From Linanthus parryae (taxonomy: Eukaryota; Streptophyta; Magnoliopsida; Ericales; Polemoniaceae), in assembly GCA_023055425.1 (NCBI GenBank), contig JALGPY010000077.1:169283-233282 (forward strand): 64,000 nt of DNA. Direction: 5' to 3'. Made by a program: the position numbers and the translations under genes. This document shows positions 44,828 to 56,151 of the stretch, piece after piece. The notes beneath the pieces are model-generated. The model saw nothing but the letters and a program-made list of their open reading frames with translations, made no database searches and was not told where the DNA came from. The first letter of the stretch is position 1; each line of letters starts with the position of its first letter.

Positions 44828-46259
44828 TGTTGGAATAGATGCCCTAGAGGCAATCTAGTTTCGTATGAATTTGTACATGGCTAGAAAATTCATTTATTAT
44901 TTATTGGATAGTTAATATAATGAAGTCCTTAGATTTACAATTGTGTTGTTTATCTTAAATATCCCTAGTCAAGTATAATGATTAAATGGGACAATCATCT
45001 ATAGACTAGTATGGGGTTGGATTGATATGGAGATATCACGATCCAGCACATAAGTGTGCATTATGGAATGTTGCACTGGATTGACCCATCTCCGAGAAGG
45101 CTACATACATGTTATGTTGAGTCACAAGTGCTTCTCGCGGTGCAAAGGTATTGTCATCCTTAGACTTGAAGTCACTAGATATTCTAGTTGTGGATCATTG
45201 TGATCTTGGTAGCGTTAAACGCTACACCGTAACTGGGTAGTTATAAAGGCGTGTACTGGATACAATGAGAAGCAAGCTTAGAGATCGTAGTGGACGTAGA
45301 GAGGATTTGCCCCTCCCACATAACGAGAGCAAATATCCTAGGCCACTCGAGGGATAGTGCTTATAGAATGTCTGGCCAGACTCAAATAAATCAATATATA
45401 TGATATTGATGTTATTTGCACGAATTAGGCTATTCCCATGGATCGAGAAACTATGGATTGGATATACGAGTGTGACTTGTATGTCTCGTGTCCAATCCGG
45501 ATATGGAGGCAAAGGGATGAGACAATTACTTGTACAAAGGTTGTCAAGATGACTATTCTATTAGTTGGCTAGAATGGATGTTTTGCTAGAAACCGCTCTA
45601 TATTAGCAAATAGTTGCTACCAACTAGATAGAACCTATGGGGTCACACGCTATATAGAGTTGAACTAGATTTGGGAATTAATTAATTGGATTAATTAATT
45701 AGAAGGATCACTTTGCAAACCCTTGCAAACTTAGTAGGGACTGATTTGCAAGGAAGGGACTAAATTGAATTCTAGTTGGACTAGAATAAGTCCTTTAGGT
45801 AGTTAACAAGGAGTTGTTGGACTATATAAAGGACCCTCCTTCCTTCCTTCCTTATAACTTATGCTCATTAGTGAACATAACAAGAGTGGGAGAGAACAAA
45901 AGGAGAGAGAGCAAGCAACAAGGAGGGCCGACGCCGCCCCTTGCCGCCGCCCTCACCCCGTTGGCCAAAAGAGGCCGAAAGCCTCTTTTTGTCTCGTTTT
46001 GCGTGATTCGTTCATCCTCTTCCTAATCCGGGCTAGCACCAAGGAGTTTGGGAGATCTAGGATCAACTCTAGGCGTGGATCAACTATAGAGAACGTGACA
46101 TTATTCGCGTTTGAAGTCATCAAGAAGAACCCAAAGGTGTGTTTATGATTTCTTACCTTTACTATCGTTATGTCTCTAGACTTGTGATCCTTGGAGGGTT
46201 TTGCATGGTTTATGTTTGATTATGCTTCCGTTGTGCGATCCATGAATCAAAACCCTACA
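44828..46259 (+). mobile_element. Solo LTR, 1432 bp
   Basis: Begins TGTTGGAATAGATGCCC and ends AACCCTACA, flanked by the duplication TCTAC (44823-44827, 46260-46264). A TATATAAA box lies at 45823-45830, followed by a transcribed-looking R/U5 region. TGTTGGAATA-TGCCCTAGAGGCAA is a familiar start of plant copia LTRs. With only one LTR and a perfect duplication it is the product of LTR-LTR recombination. Confidence 0.9.
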
Positions 46260-46264
46260 TCTAC

Positions 46265-47003
46265 ATCTTGAAATTACTAGTGACAAAGAAGAAAATATTA
46301 CCACTAGTTTTGGCATGCTTGATGAGAAGGCATTTGAGAGAATTGGTGTTGTGAAAACCAGTGAGGGCGTAGGAAGTTATACTCTGATCAGTCCGAAAAG
46401 GATTTTCAATCCAAGAAGTTTCCCAAACCCAAGGACTTGACCTCTCCTTCAAACCCACCTTCACAGTCTCAAGACATTTCCATGGTGGTTCAAAGACTTG
46501 AAAATCTTGAGAAGGATATGGATGAACTGAAGGAATATCAGCATGAGTTTGGCAAGAAAATGAAATACATGATTGAAAGCATTTTCAAAAGCATCAATGT
46601 GCTTCATGTGGAAGAAGAAGTGTCTTAGGCTGCAAAAGGATCAAATAAAGATGCTGAAGGTTCAACCAGAGCTATGTTCAGTGAGCATACAACTCAGGAT
46701 GAGAATACAGGGGTGGTGGACAGAGGGAAAAAGGTAGTTCAAGAACAGGGAAATGAAGATCAGGAACAAGAAGATATTGACAGTCCAGAATCAGGGATGT
46801 TGATCGAGGATCTTAAGAAGGAAAAGAATAAAACCAACATTCCAGAGATACTGGCTGATGCAGACATATTTGAAGATGATGTGGATTCAGGTGCTGCTAC
46901 TAAGGCTGCTCATGAAGAAGAACAAGGTTCTCAGGATGATGAAGAAGACAGTGGAGGTGAAGATGCTGAGCCAAAGGAAACAGTTACCTATTTGTTTGAA
47001 TAA
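46265..47003 (+). pseudogene. Extra ORF (envelope-like position) of the Sirevirus-like copia
   Basis: Open frames contain SPKRIFNPRSFPNP, then a heptad-rich stretch (VQRLENLEKDMDELKEYQHE) suggesting a coiled coil, a stop at 46626, and a very acidic tail (EDQEQEDIDSPESG, EEQGSQDDEEDSGGED) ending at 47003. Its place between pol and the 3' LTR fits the additional ORF of Sireviruses, often called envelope-like. No signal peptide or membrane segment is seen. Confidence 0.55.
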
Positions 47004-48006
47004 AATTTTGCAAGGATATACAGTTACCTATTTTGCATGAATTAGTTCCTAAACCGATTGTTGCAGAAAAGGAAACTAAGCTGATTGATATGATTCTGTG
47101 CTGGCTCAAATCTGAACTGGACCTTCCTAACACACTCCAAAAAAAATTCAAAGACAGTATCCTTGAAGATACTTAGCAACTAGCCGTTGGAGGAAGCTGT
47201 TAGAAGAGTCAAAGAAAAGTTTGTTAAGAAGATCCTGAGGATCTTCAATTCAAACTGTATGCTTAAAAGAGAGAATTACTGAAGAATTTCAAGAGAGCAA
47301 CACACAGAGACATTCATTCACTATAGAGGATTGACAAGAAACCAAGAAGCAGATCTACATTACTCAATCAAATCATCTGAAGAACACTGCATTCTGACTA
47401 AAGACTTAGGTCTCAGTGTTCTTCTCTTCTGATCATTATTTGTATATCATATAGATAATACTTATAGTTCTTGTTCTCGTGAATTGTTCAAGGTGAACCA
47501 TATAGAATTCTTGATTAATCAGTTAGCTAGAGCAGGTACTAGATAGGTTAGTGAGAACCACAAGCTGTAACAGAGTAAGCCATCTCTCTGTGCTTGAGAT
47601 ATTGGGCTTAGCTTTTGATTAATAAGAATTGAGTTGAAAATCCTGCAGGTATTTAGTCCGTGAGGTAGAGACGTAGGTCCAAGTGAACTGAACTCTATAA
47701 ATCACTGTGTCTCTAGCATTTACTTTGATGTTCTTTACTTAGCTTGTTTACTACACAAAACAAGTTTCTGTTCAAGGGCTTTAAACTCATTTAAAGTCCC
47801 TGAAAACTTTCAAATTTGTCTTTACTTTAAGTTTTAACTCCAAGGACTTGTAACTCATTTCAAGGCCTTGAAATACTTGCTGCACTTCATAAACATCTTT
47901 GAAACCACTCTTTTAGAAAAAGTAGCAAAAGTTGCCATACTCTATTCAACCCCCCGCCCCTTCTAGAGTATTGATCTTGTAGTTATTACTACATTACCGT
48001 CTTTCA
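46997..48006 (+). repeat. 3' LTR of the Sirevirus-like copia, 5'-truncated
   Basis: Aligns by eye with the 5' LTR from about 39058 to its end (GGATATACAGTTACCTATTT, ..., CTTCTAGAGTATTGATC) and ends GTCTTTCA at 48006. The first roughly 220 bases and the polypurine tract are missing. ACAGTTACCTATTT occurs at 46980 and again at 47022, so a deletion by short homology is likely. Confidence 0.8.
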
Positions 48007-48155
48007 GCAACCAAAGACCCTAAGATTCTAGTAATCTGCAGCTTTTCTGGACCAAACTTCAATAGGAATCTCGTATCATATACCTGTGTACGGGCTCCGA
48101 TTTACAAGATAGCATGCCATTGAAACTGCCTCCCCCCAAAATCGGATTTCACACT
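48007..48155 (-). pseudogene. Copia integrase fragment of the Tork-type element
   Basis: The minus strand reads FWGEAVSMACYLVNRSPYTG, then IEVWSRKAADY and NLRVFGC up to the insertion, matching copia integrase; it continues as VAYYHVDDG at 38831. Similarity ends near 48155. Confidence 0.75.
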
Positions 48156-51100
48156 CAACTATCAATTACTTGAGATTATATCAATTCATGTTATGGAGTA
48201 ACAATAGAACATTTGAATGACGAGAAAAATGGTAGTTTTTGGGCTTTTTGACATTCTAACTTGTCCCCGATGTATATGAAACAACCTAGAAGCCTTTGTA
48301 CATGATCATTCTAAGCTTAGAGGGTTAAGGAGGTTGTGATTTTGGCTCCTCTTGGAGCGTACGAGGGAAGGTCGGAGCAACGGGACGAGGCCAGGAGCAG
48401 AGGCATTGGGGAGAAATCCGTTTGTCGATCTCGCTTTCTCACTCTTCTTATCAGGTAACTTTTGGTAGACTTCAATGCTTTGTTAGTTTTTGAAATTTTG
48501 GGTACTAAGCATAAACTCCTTATGTATATTTTCTGGCCCTCTTTCGAAAGCTATGAAATTTTTATTTTCTGCCCAATAAAAAAAAAAATCACCAAATCAC
48601 CTTTTTATAGAGAATTTTTTTTAACCGTGGTGTCCGAACCTGCTTACGCAAACCTTGACAAATTTATGGAATCCTTAAATATATCTAGTTTGATAGTCAT
48701 GTCAACCATCGATGATTTCAAAGATAACTGGCGTTTGTGAGGTGGGGTTCAATGGGATTCGAACTTGAGACTTGAGAAGAGCAGATCATTAAATTCCAAG
48801 TCGTACTCTATGCATACCCCTTCGGGTTAAAATCACCTTTGTTTTGGACCATCGAGATATGTTTTCGTTACCACACTCTTTCCCTTTGGCATTGAAATAA
48901 TAAGAGAAACTTCCATCAAGTTAACATTCCTTGTCTTTCCTAATCATTTGAACCAATTTTAATTTGACTAACTCCCATTAACTCAATGTTAGCATGTAGT
49001 TGTACCCTACTCCTTATTCATACTCTTATATATGAAGGTTTGACTTGCATGGGAGTGAATACTCAATTTCAAAGAGTAAGTAAATCATCTCTCTCAAGTC
49101 AACGGGAGTAAACACCCAATTTCAAAGAGTAAGTATGTAATCATCTGTCAGACTAAATATTCAGTAACATAGTGGTATGGTTAACATATCACAATAAAAG
49201 CTTAAGAGTTGTTGGCCGGTTATCATTGATCATGCAATATTTATTGTGTATTGCATGGAACTAAGCCTAAAATTAATTATATACGGTCGTACGTTGTACG
49301 ATGGTGTTACTAAATAGTTACTCTGGACGGTCAAACTGACTGTAGTCAGCCGGTTAGGTCAACTTACAAGAGGTGAGACTTGAGAATACATAGACGCCTC
49401 TGCTCATATGACTGATGAAAGAGAAAGTTGTCAACTTTACACTAAACCCTCTATTTCTATCACAAGATCAAAGTTCTAACCAATGAACAGCCAATTTTAT
49501 TTATTAATTTTTATCTGAAAACTCAAAGATCAAAGAGAGAACAATTTTGGAGGGAAAATCAGAGAGAATTTCATTAATAATCAAAATGAACATTACATTC
49601 CAAAACAGAGAGGAAAGTGTAGTTAACTAACCCTAACTCATCAAAGATGAACACAACCAATCAAACAGTGACATCTGTAGTAGATGACACCATAATGCTG
49701 ACTGTGTATTACATCTTCTACTAATTAGAATCAGCAACTAAGGAAGTGAAAATTACAAATAAGCACCCTCTACTTCTATGGAAAACAATTAAAGAAAAGA
49801 CAACTAGCTCCCCATATTTCTAATAATTTTTTTAGTACCTATACGGAGATTGGACAGTATAATTTCGCGTCTTATTTCAAAGAATTCGAAATTGGACTTC
49901 TAACCTATAAAAAGAATGTGGGGGGACAAAAACCACACTAAGTGCCAACGAACAAAATACCCACTTGTTGGGTGATAAAAAAGAAGGCACAGACTAATTT
50001 ACCAGTGCAAACATATGACCTGAGAGGCGGAAGCTTACTCTCAGTAAGAAAATGGCTTCTGGAATAAATACTCCATCTGACGTTCTAATCACAAGCCACC
50101 AGTTCTGAATTGTACTAGTACTCCTATACCTGCATCTAAATGCATCGATTATGCTCTTTTCTAAACATTTCGAGGATGTGAAACAAAACCATACACGAAT
50201 ATGTCAATATTTTAAAGCTTATTTGGTAATGCTTTCTAAAACGCTGGTTTTCAAATTTAAAAACAGTTTTAATGTCTTTGGTAAATTTATTTTTCTGCTT
50301 TCGGAAAAACAGTTACTTCCCCCAACAGTTTTTGAAAAGCAAGGGACGAGTTGTTTTCCAGGACCTGTTTTTCGATAAATATATTATTTGACATTATTAT
50401 CCGTTAATAAATATCAATAATTATTAATTGTAATAACACAATTAATTATTTCATGTCTGATATTGTCATTTCGACAACAACACCAACTCTAAAACACTAA
50501 TTAAAAAACACAAAATGTTAAAAGTACTTTGCTGCAGCAGCTTAAATACGAAATTTACCAAACATTTTTAGAGTAGATTTCCACTGTAGCTTTCTCACAG
50601 TACTTTCTACACAGCAGTTTCTGAAACGCTACAGCATTACCAAACTAGCCCAGTATCCTGTGAGCGATAACATCTCAAAATGTTATAGAGTTGTTATACA
50701 TCTATGAGATCATGAAGATATCAACAAATTCTTGTACTCTCTTGCTACTGAAACCCCATCTTCAAAATTCATAGAAATAACAAGACATATAAATACAGGG
50801 AGTGGAATTAAGTAGCTTACTTCTTCAGAAAGATACGTTTACATGGCATATTCCAAAGACACTGACTCTAGTTTAAATTTAAAAAATAAAGAAACGACAA
50901 GGAGTAGTTTGGGTAGGTCATAATGGAACCTGCAGTCCACATGTTCCATGGCCAAGAAGTCGCATTATCTCATACCTCTCGGCTATTTTAGGTGGGGTAT
51001 TGGACAGGCAACAAATATAGCTATTGTAGTATTAAGTTAGTCCGGAGCTCGTAATAGAGACAGATAGATCTGACGGCCTTATAGCGGATGAAACACGTGA

Positions 51101-54100
51101 AATGAAGATGAAAACGGATGAGTTGCAAAGTCGAATAAACGCATAGGAACTTCAATTCGGGTATATTTTCAAGCCTAGCTCATACATGACGCAAAGCATG
51201 AAACTTGATCAATTGGCGTAGTATGAAAACTACTAGAACAACGCAGGTATTGAAGGCAATAAAATGCTGCCTATAACGTGCAAAATCCACCGACCCCTTC
51301 CACTTATGATAATTAGCATTAATGTCTCAATTCATCGACAAGACTAAAATTTTGAGAATCTGGACGCCCAATTCGAACCATAAGTCGAAGAATTAAAACC
51401 CTTATAACCACCCTCCCTGAAGGTAATTTACTAACAGATGGTTTTATGTTAGTATATGGTTCACACATGACACCTATAACTACATAAGGAATATCCGTGA
51501 GATGTACACATAAGAGTATGGTTTTGAATTATGTAAAGTGTTAATAATAGTGTGCTTGCATGTGTGGTATGGCCCATAGCTAGTGGAACGTAACATGTTA
51601 ATGTGGAACCATATGTTCGAAGTCTTAACAGATTGAACGGGACCGTGCGCACGTGAAATCATCCAACTTTTTCTTCCAACAATTCGATTGGTGTTTGTTT
51701 CCTCTGCGCCAGCCGTGCGCATATAAGTAAAATAATATATAAACATAAATAAGAATATAATTATTTATGTAATGTAAACACAACACACACAGATATACTT
51801 TGTTTCATTATAGGAGAAATTCGTGTAAATTGAACTTTTGAATACCTGCCTCTTTATCATGCAAAAACTTTTCTTTTTTTCAAAACGAAGTAGTGCAGCT
51901 TGCTTATCCAATATAGTTGGTCGCCTACTCAAAGTGTTTTATTTTAATGTCATATACTTGTTAAAAGATGCGAAGTAAGTTGAAATGATCATATTCAATC
52001 TTGTACTATATCAGTTGGACTTGCCGATCGCCACCTCAAGACATGAATGCAAAGTAAGTGTTTTTACGAGGAAATCAAGTTGAATAGTTCATGTATATCC
52101 TGGAGCGACTCATGGCCCCATGCATTATATATTGTGGTTTAACATTATGTTATGACTTGTGAGTATCTAATTAGGACGTTAGTTAATTTCAACATCCATA
52201 AGAACCTGGAATAAGGATGAGGAAAGTCCGATATTCTTTGTCAAGAATAATGTCTTGTTGTAAATCATGTTTAATATCAGTTGAAAATCCAAAAGTCTTT
52301 TGAAAATAATCTATATCTATACAACTCTCTATAAGTGTGAATATGTTTTGGTGTTTCAGTGTTTTAATATTTTTTGTGCTCTTGTAGAACAGAAAATTAC
52401 AATAAAAATCATTTTCGAAGAGTTGTGACTATTAAATTTTGAAATGTAATCTAAAATTCAATTTGATTGATTTTAAACATTAATAGTTGTGAATATTCAA
52501 TTTGTATCATTTCTTACGTATATCTTCATCACACTCCAATAGTTGTGACTATTCAGTTGTGCCTATTTGAATGGATAAATTCACCATTACAAAAGGAAGT
52601 CTTCAGTAACTAAAAAAATTATAATATCTTGCCAACTCTCTTTCTCTCATTTTCTTTCAATATTTGTTGTCTTCTTTCAAGAATTTTTTTTAGAGAATAC
52701 TACTCATACGGTAAATACTGCGTGCATTTCTATCTAGAGTTACAATTCTAGGAATACAATTCAGCAACCAATTCTTTCAAGAATTTGGCGATGAGTTTTG
52801 AGACTGTAGCATACATTCGAGGCTAAGTAAGGTCTAAGTGGACGTGCGTTGCACGTGACATTTTGTTTATTACAGTAATTATACTTAAATTGTGTTATTA
52901 CAAACGAATTGCAACGAATGGGACTAATGAAGAAACTGAAGAAAAAATCAATACAAGAAGCACCGTGATATTTAAAGTGGATGAGTAATATACTAAACTC
53001 AGCAAATAAGTGAGATATGAAATGTGTGTAAAATAATTTGATATACTAAAAAGTACTCTTAAGACATATATTCCCTTAACGATTTAAAGGGTCGGGATCA
53101 AATATTCTGCAAATCACATAAATAATTCTCTTCCCATGTTCGCTTTTTTCACATTCATGTCACATCTATATACTAAGATAGGATATGGATTTATTGTTCA
53201 TTAACGAAAGTGGTGGTTGAACTTCAGCCCTTAGATATCTTTGCAATAGAGGACTGCGGTTAATTAAGTGGTTCAGGGCCACAGGCATCGCACTAGTTTA
53301 AACTAATTGATCATTCTTTCTCGTATTGAAGTGAAGTATCATACATGAGAAGTGAAGTATCATAAAGCAAAAAACAAGTGTTTTCAGAAATTTCTTTATT
53401 GTATCAAATGACATCAAAATGAGCTAATACTATGACATTTTAACTAAAAGATTGTCAATATTTGTTTCAATCAATCGTTTCAAGATCATACAATGGTATT
53501 CTATTTGCTATTTGTATATGTTCATTTACTTGTCTTCGTTGCCGCTTAATGTCATACTACATGAACACATGGACTCATCCTATATGTTTAGTTAAATATT
53601 TTATCTTCACGGTCTTTCTTTAGAATAGTTAAATAAGATAAAAGAAGAATACGCGTTTTTTAGTCTTTTGACTATTCCAATAGTTAAGTAAGATACTAAT
53701 TGTGCTTTTTTCTGTTAATATGAGCGTGGTTCAGAGAAGTACACATATTCCTCCATCAAACAAGAAGTACACCATCTCCAATAGGAGGATTTGATGGTTT
53801 GGACGTTACAAGAAAGAAACATAGAAACCTAACCACCCGCCACGAAAAAGGCATACTACATAAATATGCATATAGATGATTATTTGCTATTTAAGTAATC
53901 AAACTCAATTAATTTGGAGCTGTTAGGTGAGAAATATGGTGCCGGTGAGTGAGCTTATGAGAAACTTTTGAGAAATGGACTATGATTTGATATGGTGCAT
54001 GCATGCATGGGTCTTCCTTATTTCCCAGCTTTCTCTTTTAGGACTGGCAACAAATAAATAAACCATCAATTTATTTTGTGATTTAATTATTGCCGAAATG

Positions 54101-54750
54101 TGTGACTTCTATGTTGGCCTTCTTTGACCATAGAAAATATTGGACTTCGAAGTAGTTTCTAATCAGTTTAAAAGTATTTTGTGGGGCTCCTTCTGTTTTC
54201 GAGAAACTTCTAATTACATCAAGGGCACCATTTAACATGGCATTTGGTACTTCACACCATTCATTAACTAACACACGTTCTCACTATAATTAACCACTAA
54301 CCTGATAAGTTAAAAAAATCATGTTTTTAGTATACTTTTGTTTAACTAAATAAAATAATGTGTGGCCTATCTGTACGTAAAATTACAATTTCTTTTTCTA
54401 AATCAGATCATATTTGTTTTTGTCTTAAGCAATTTCTCACTACAAATCAGAAAATAAGCATCACAATCATCAATTACTCTCTAAATATATGAGGAAAGTT
54501 GGCTAGCTCAGTGCCTGTTTGGTATAAGACATAAATCTCATAATCACATTTGAAATCAAAGTATTCGAAAGAAGTTAATTCCATTCGGTACACGTACACC
54601 TATGTTGTACTCCTAGTTCAATCTCAGATGGCCTTTGGAACTGCAGATGCTATGATCTACAATTTTGTAAATTGTTTAGGAACGTCCTGTTGAAATAGCA
54701 TATATATTGACCCATTTTCTTTATGTATAAATTATCCATTTCCCATACAC
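48156..54750. other. Spacer without supported genes
   Basis: AT-rich, with no exon or family I can support. It holds a direct repeat (GGGAGTRAAYACYCAATTTC AAAGAGTAAG; 49049 and 49106), a foldback element at 50216-50652 (separate entry), and a small hairpin ACGTGC-GTT-GCACGT at 52842. A 63-codon minus-strand ORF (54083-54274) is unlike anything I know. The rest is probably decayed repeat sequence. Confidence 0.5.
50216..50652. mobile_element. Inverted-repeat element (hAT-like MITE)
   Basis: Left end AGCTTATTTGGTAATGCT and right end AGCATTACCAAACTAGCC are inverse to each other with few mismatches, and inner parts (AAAACGCTG / GAAACGCTAC) also pair. About 437 bp with no coding sequence. The target duplication is not clear. 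Confidence 0.55.
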
Positions 54751-54867
54751 AAAACATTTTAGATGATTGACAAGAACTAGGGTTTCTTAGCTCCGAATAA
54801 GTCGGATAGTGATAGTACGGCAAACGGCGAAGCAGAAAGGGGATCGAAGGCAGAGGGTTCTGCGACC

Positions 54868-55602
54868 ATGGTTGACGGCAACTCGGGGAAGACGAGAGAG
54901 GATCCAATGCAGGCGGAAAACCCAAAGACGGAGTAAACAGCCACAGTTCAGAACAGAATGGCAAAGCTTTCAATCGAAGAAGAAGAGGTGATTGTGTTCT
55001 CAACAGAGCACTGCAAGGAAGCAATCTTGAACTTGGGTCCCTGCCTCGTTGGATCTTTCCTCTTACCTATTCAGTTCAACGTGTGGGAAATGCAACTGTT
55101 GTTCACTCGAACCTGGGACGAAGGTGAAGAAGTTAGTATCACCTAAGTAAACCCTAATAGGTTTATTCTTGAATTTCCATCAACAGCTTCCATGGAGAAG
55201 GTTTTTGCAGGGGGACCATGGATCTTCGATGGTAATCCACTTCATCTAAAATAGTGGGATACAACAGTTGACGTCGATAAGGTCACCTTTGATACTATGG
55301 ACCTGTGGATACAAGTACGAAATCTATCCTACTACCTCCAAACGGAAGATAATTTGAGCAAAGCTTTAAGAACTACATGTCAAGTGATCAGAACAGATGA
55401 TAGGGTTCTTCCTAGTGATGGAGGGGCTTACATGAGAGCGTGCGTCCGTATTCAAGCTCACAAACCACTGCGCTGGGGAATCCATATCCTAGCCATGGAG
55501 AAGAAGGTGTGGCTTGACTTCAAATATGAGCGTATTCCGAAGATGTGCGAATTGTGTGGATGTATAACGCACTCTAGTTGGACATGTAATGGAAAAACAT
55601 AG
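54868..55602 (+). pseudogene. LINE ORF1, DUF4283 and zinc knuckle
   Basis: One frame with stops at about 54937, 55144, 55252 and 55600. It starts MVDGNSGKTRED, then AKLSIEEEEVIVF. STASMEKVFAGGPWIFDG and MDLWIQVRNLSYYL match the DUF4283 RNA-binding-like domain of plant LINE ORF1. The zinc knuckle CELCGCITHSSWTC is followed by a stop. The frame 55635-55880 may continue a basic, charged tail. ORF1 proteins bind the element RNA. Confidence 0.82.
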
Positions 55603-56151
55603 GTGGAGAAGAGGGAGGAACAACCGAGGTTTGGATGATTTTTCGTCCAACCCCAAAGAAAAGGGAGATAAAAGTCCACCAGGAGGAGAAGGACATCACT
55701 AACGGCCCTAAGAAGTCCAACTCAAACCAAGGCTATGATGCAGACACCCCAGTGATAGATGAAACTGATTCTAAGAAGAGTCAGATGGACACTGAAGAGC
55801 AAGCACCACACTCACCAAAGTCAACTAGCAAGGTCTATGATAACCCACTAAGACAAGAGTCTGCCACCCTTACCGGCTGAGGCTAAAGTTAAAGAAATCA
55901 TGACACCCAAGATGAAGACTGTAAACACCAAACGGAAGGCGAGCGAAGCCAACTTCAGCCCAAACCCGAAAGGGAAACTGGCGGATAACGCCAATAATTC
56001 TGGGCGTGGAGGTACATGAAGAAACAATAGAGGAAGGGGGCGTGGCAAGGGAGGCGGAAGAGGAAGGGAAGGCTCAAAAATATAGACGGAGGCGTCTCAA
56101 AAACCCCAATTGCGTCACTGGCGGTGGGTGCTCTGCACCCCCACCAGGCAT

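Larger units (their letters stand above)
38837..48006 (+). mobile_element. Sirevirus-like Ty1/copia element with internal insertions and a deletion
   Basis: It starts TGTAAGTTC (38837) and ends GTCTTTCA (48006). The flanks ACAAA (38832-38836) and GCAAC (48007-48011) each differ by one base from ACAAC, the sequence the host copia coding frame predicts, so they look like a mutated 5-bp target duplication. Inside are gag, protease, integrase and half of RT, then a jump to an acidic/coiled-coil ORF like the extra ORF of Sireviruses, and a truncated 3' LTR. RT end and RNase H are deleted. WVPKG after a second zinc knuckle also points to Sireviruses. Confidence 0.85.
32065..48155 (-). mobile_element. 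Tork-type Ty1/copia element, minus strand, split by a CACTA and a copia insertion
   Basis: In minus-strand order: integrase end (48155-48007), then after the copia insertion the integrase/RT part (38831-37741), then after the CACTA element RT end and RNase H (33470-32651), polypurine tract and 3' LTR (32510-32065). Coding sense continues across both gaps: NLRVFGC before and VAYYHVDDGKLEP after the copia insertion. The 5' end is lost beyond about 48155. The element is riddled with stops. Confidence 0.8.

Noticed and set aside
45814..46148. ORFs after a TATA box (45823) as a gene
   Set aside because: They lie inside the solo LTR; the TATA box is the LTR promoter and the frames have no family similarity.
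52835..52865. Helitron 3' end, from hairpin ACGTGC-GTT-GCACGT
   Set aside because: No CTRR terminus follows at the proper distance on either strand and no TC start could be found.
54083..54274. 63-codon minus-strand ORF as a host gene exon
   Set aside because: No recognised motif, no convincing splice partner, and it is isolated in AT-rich spacer.
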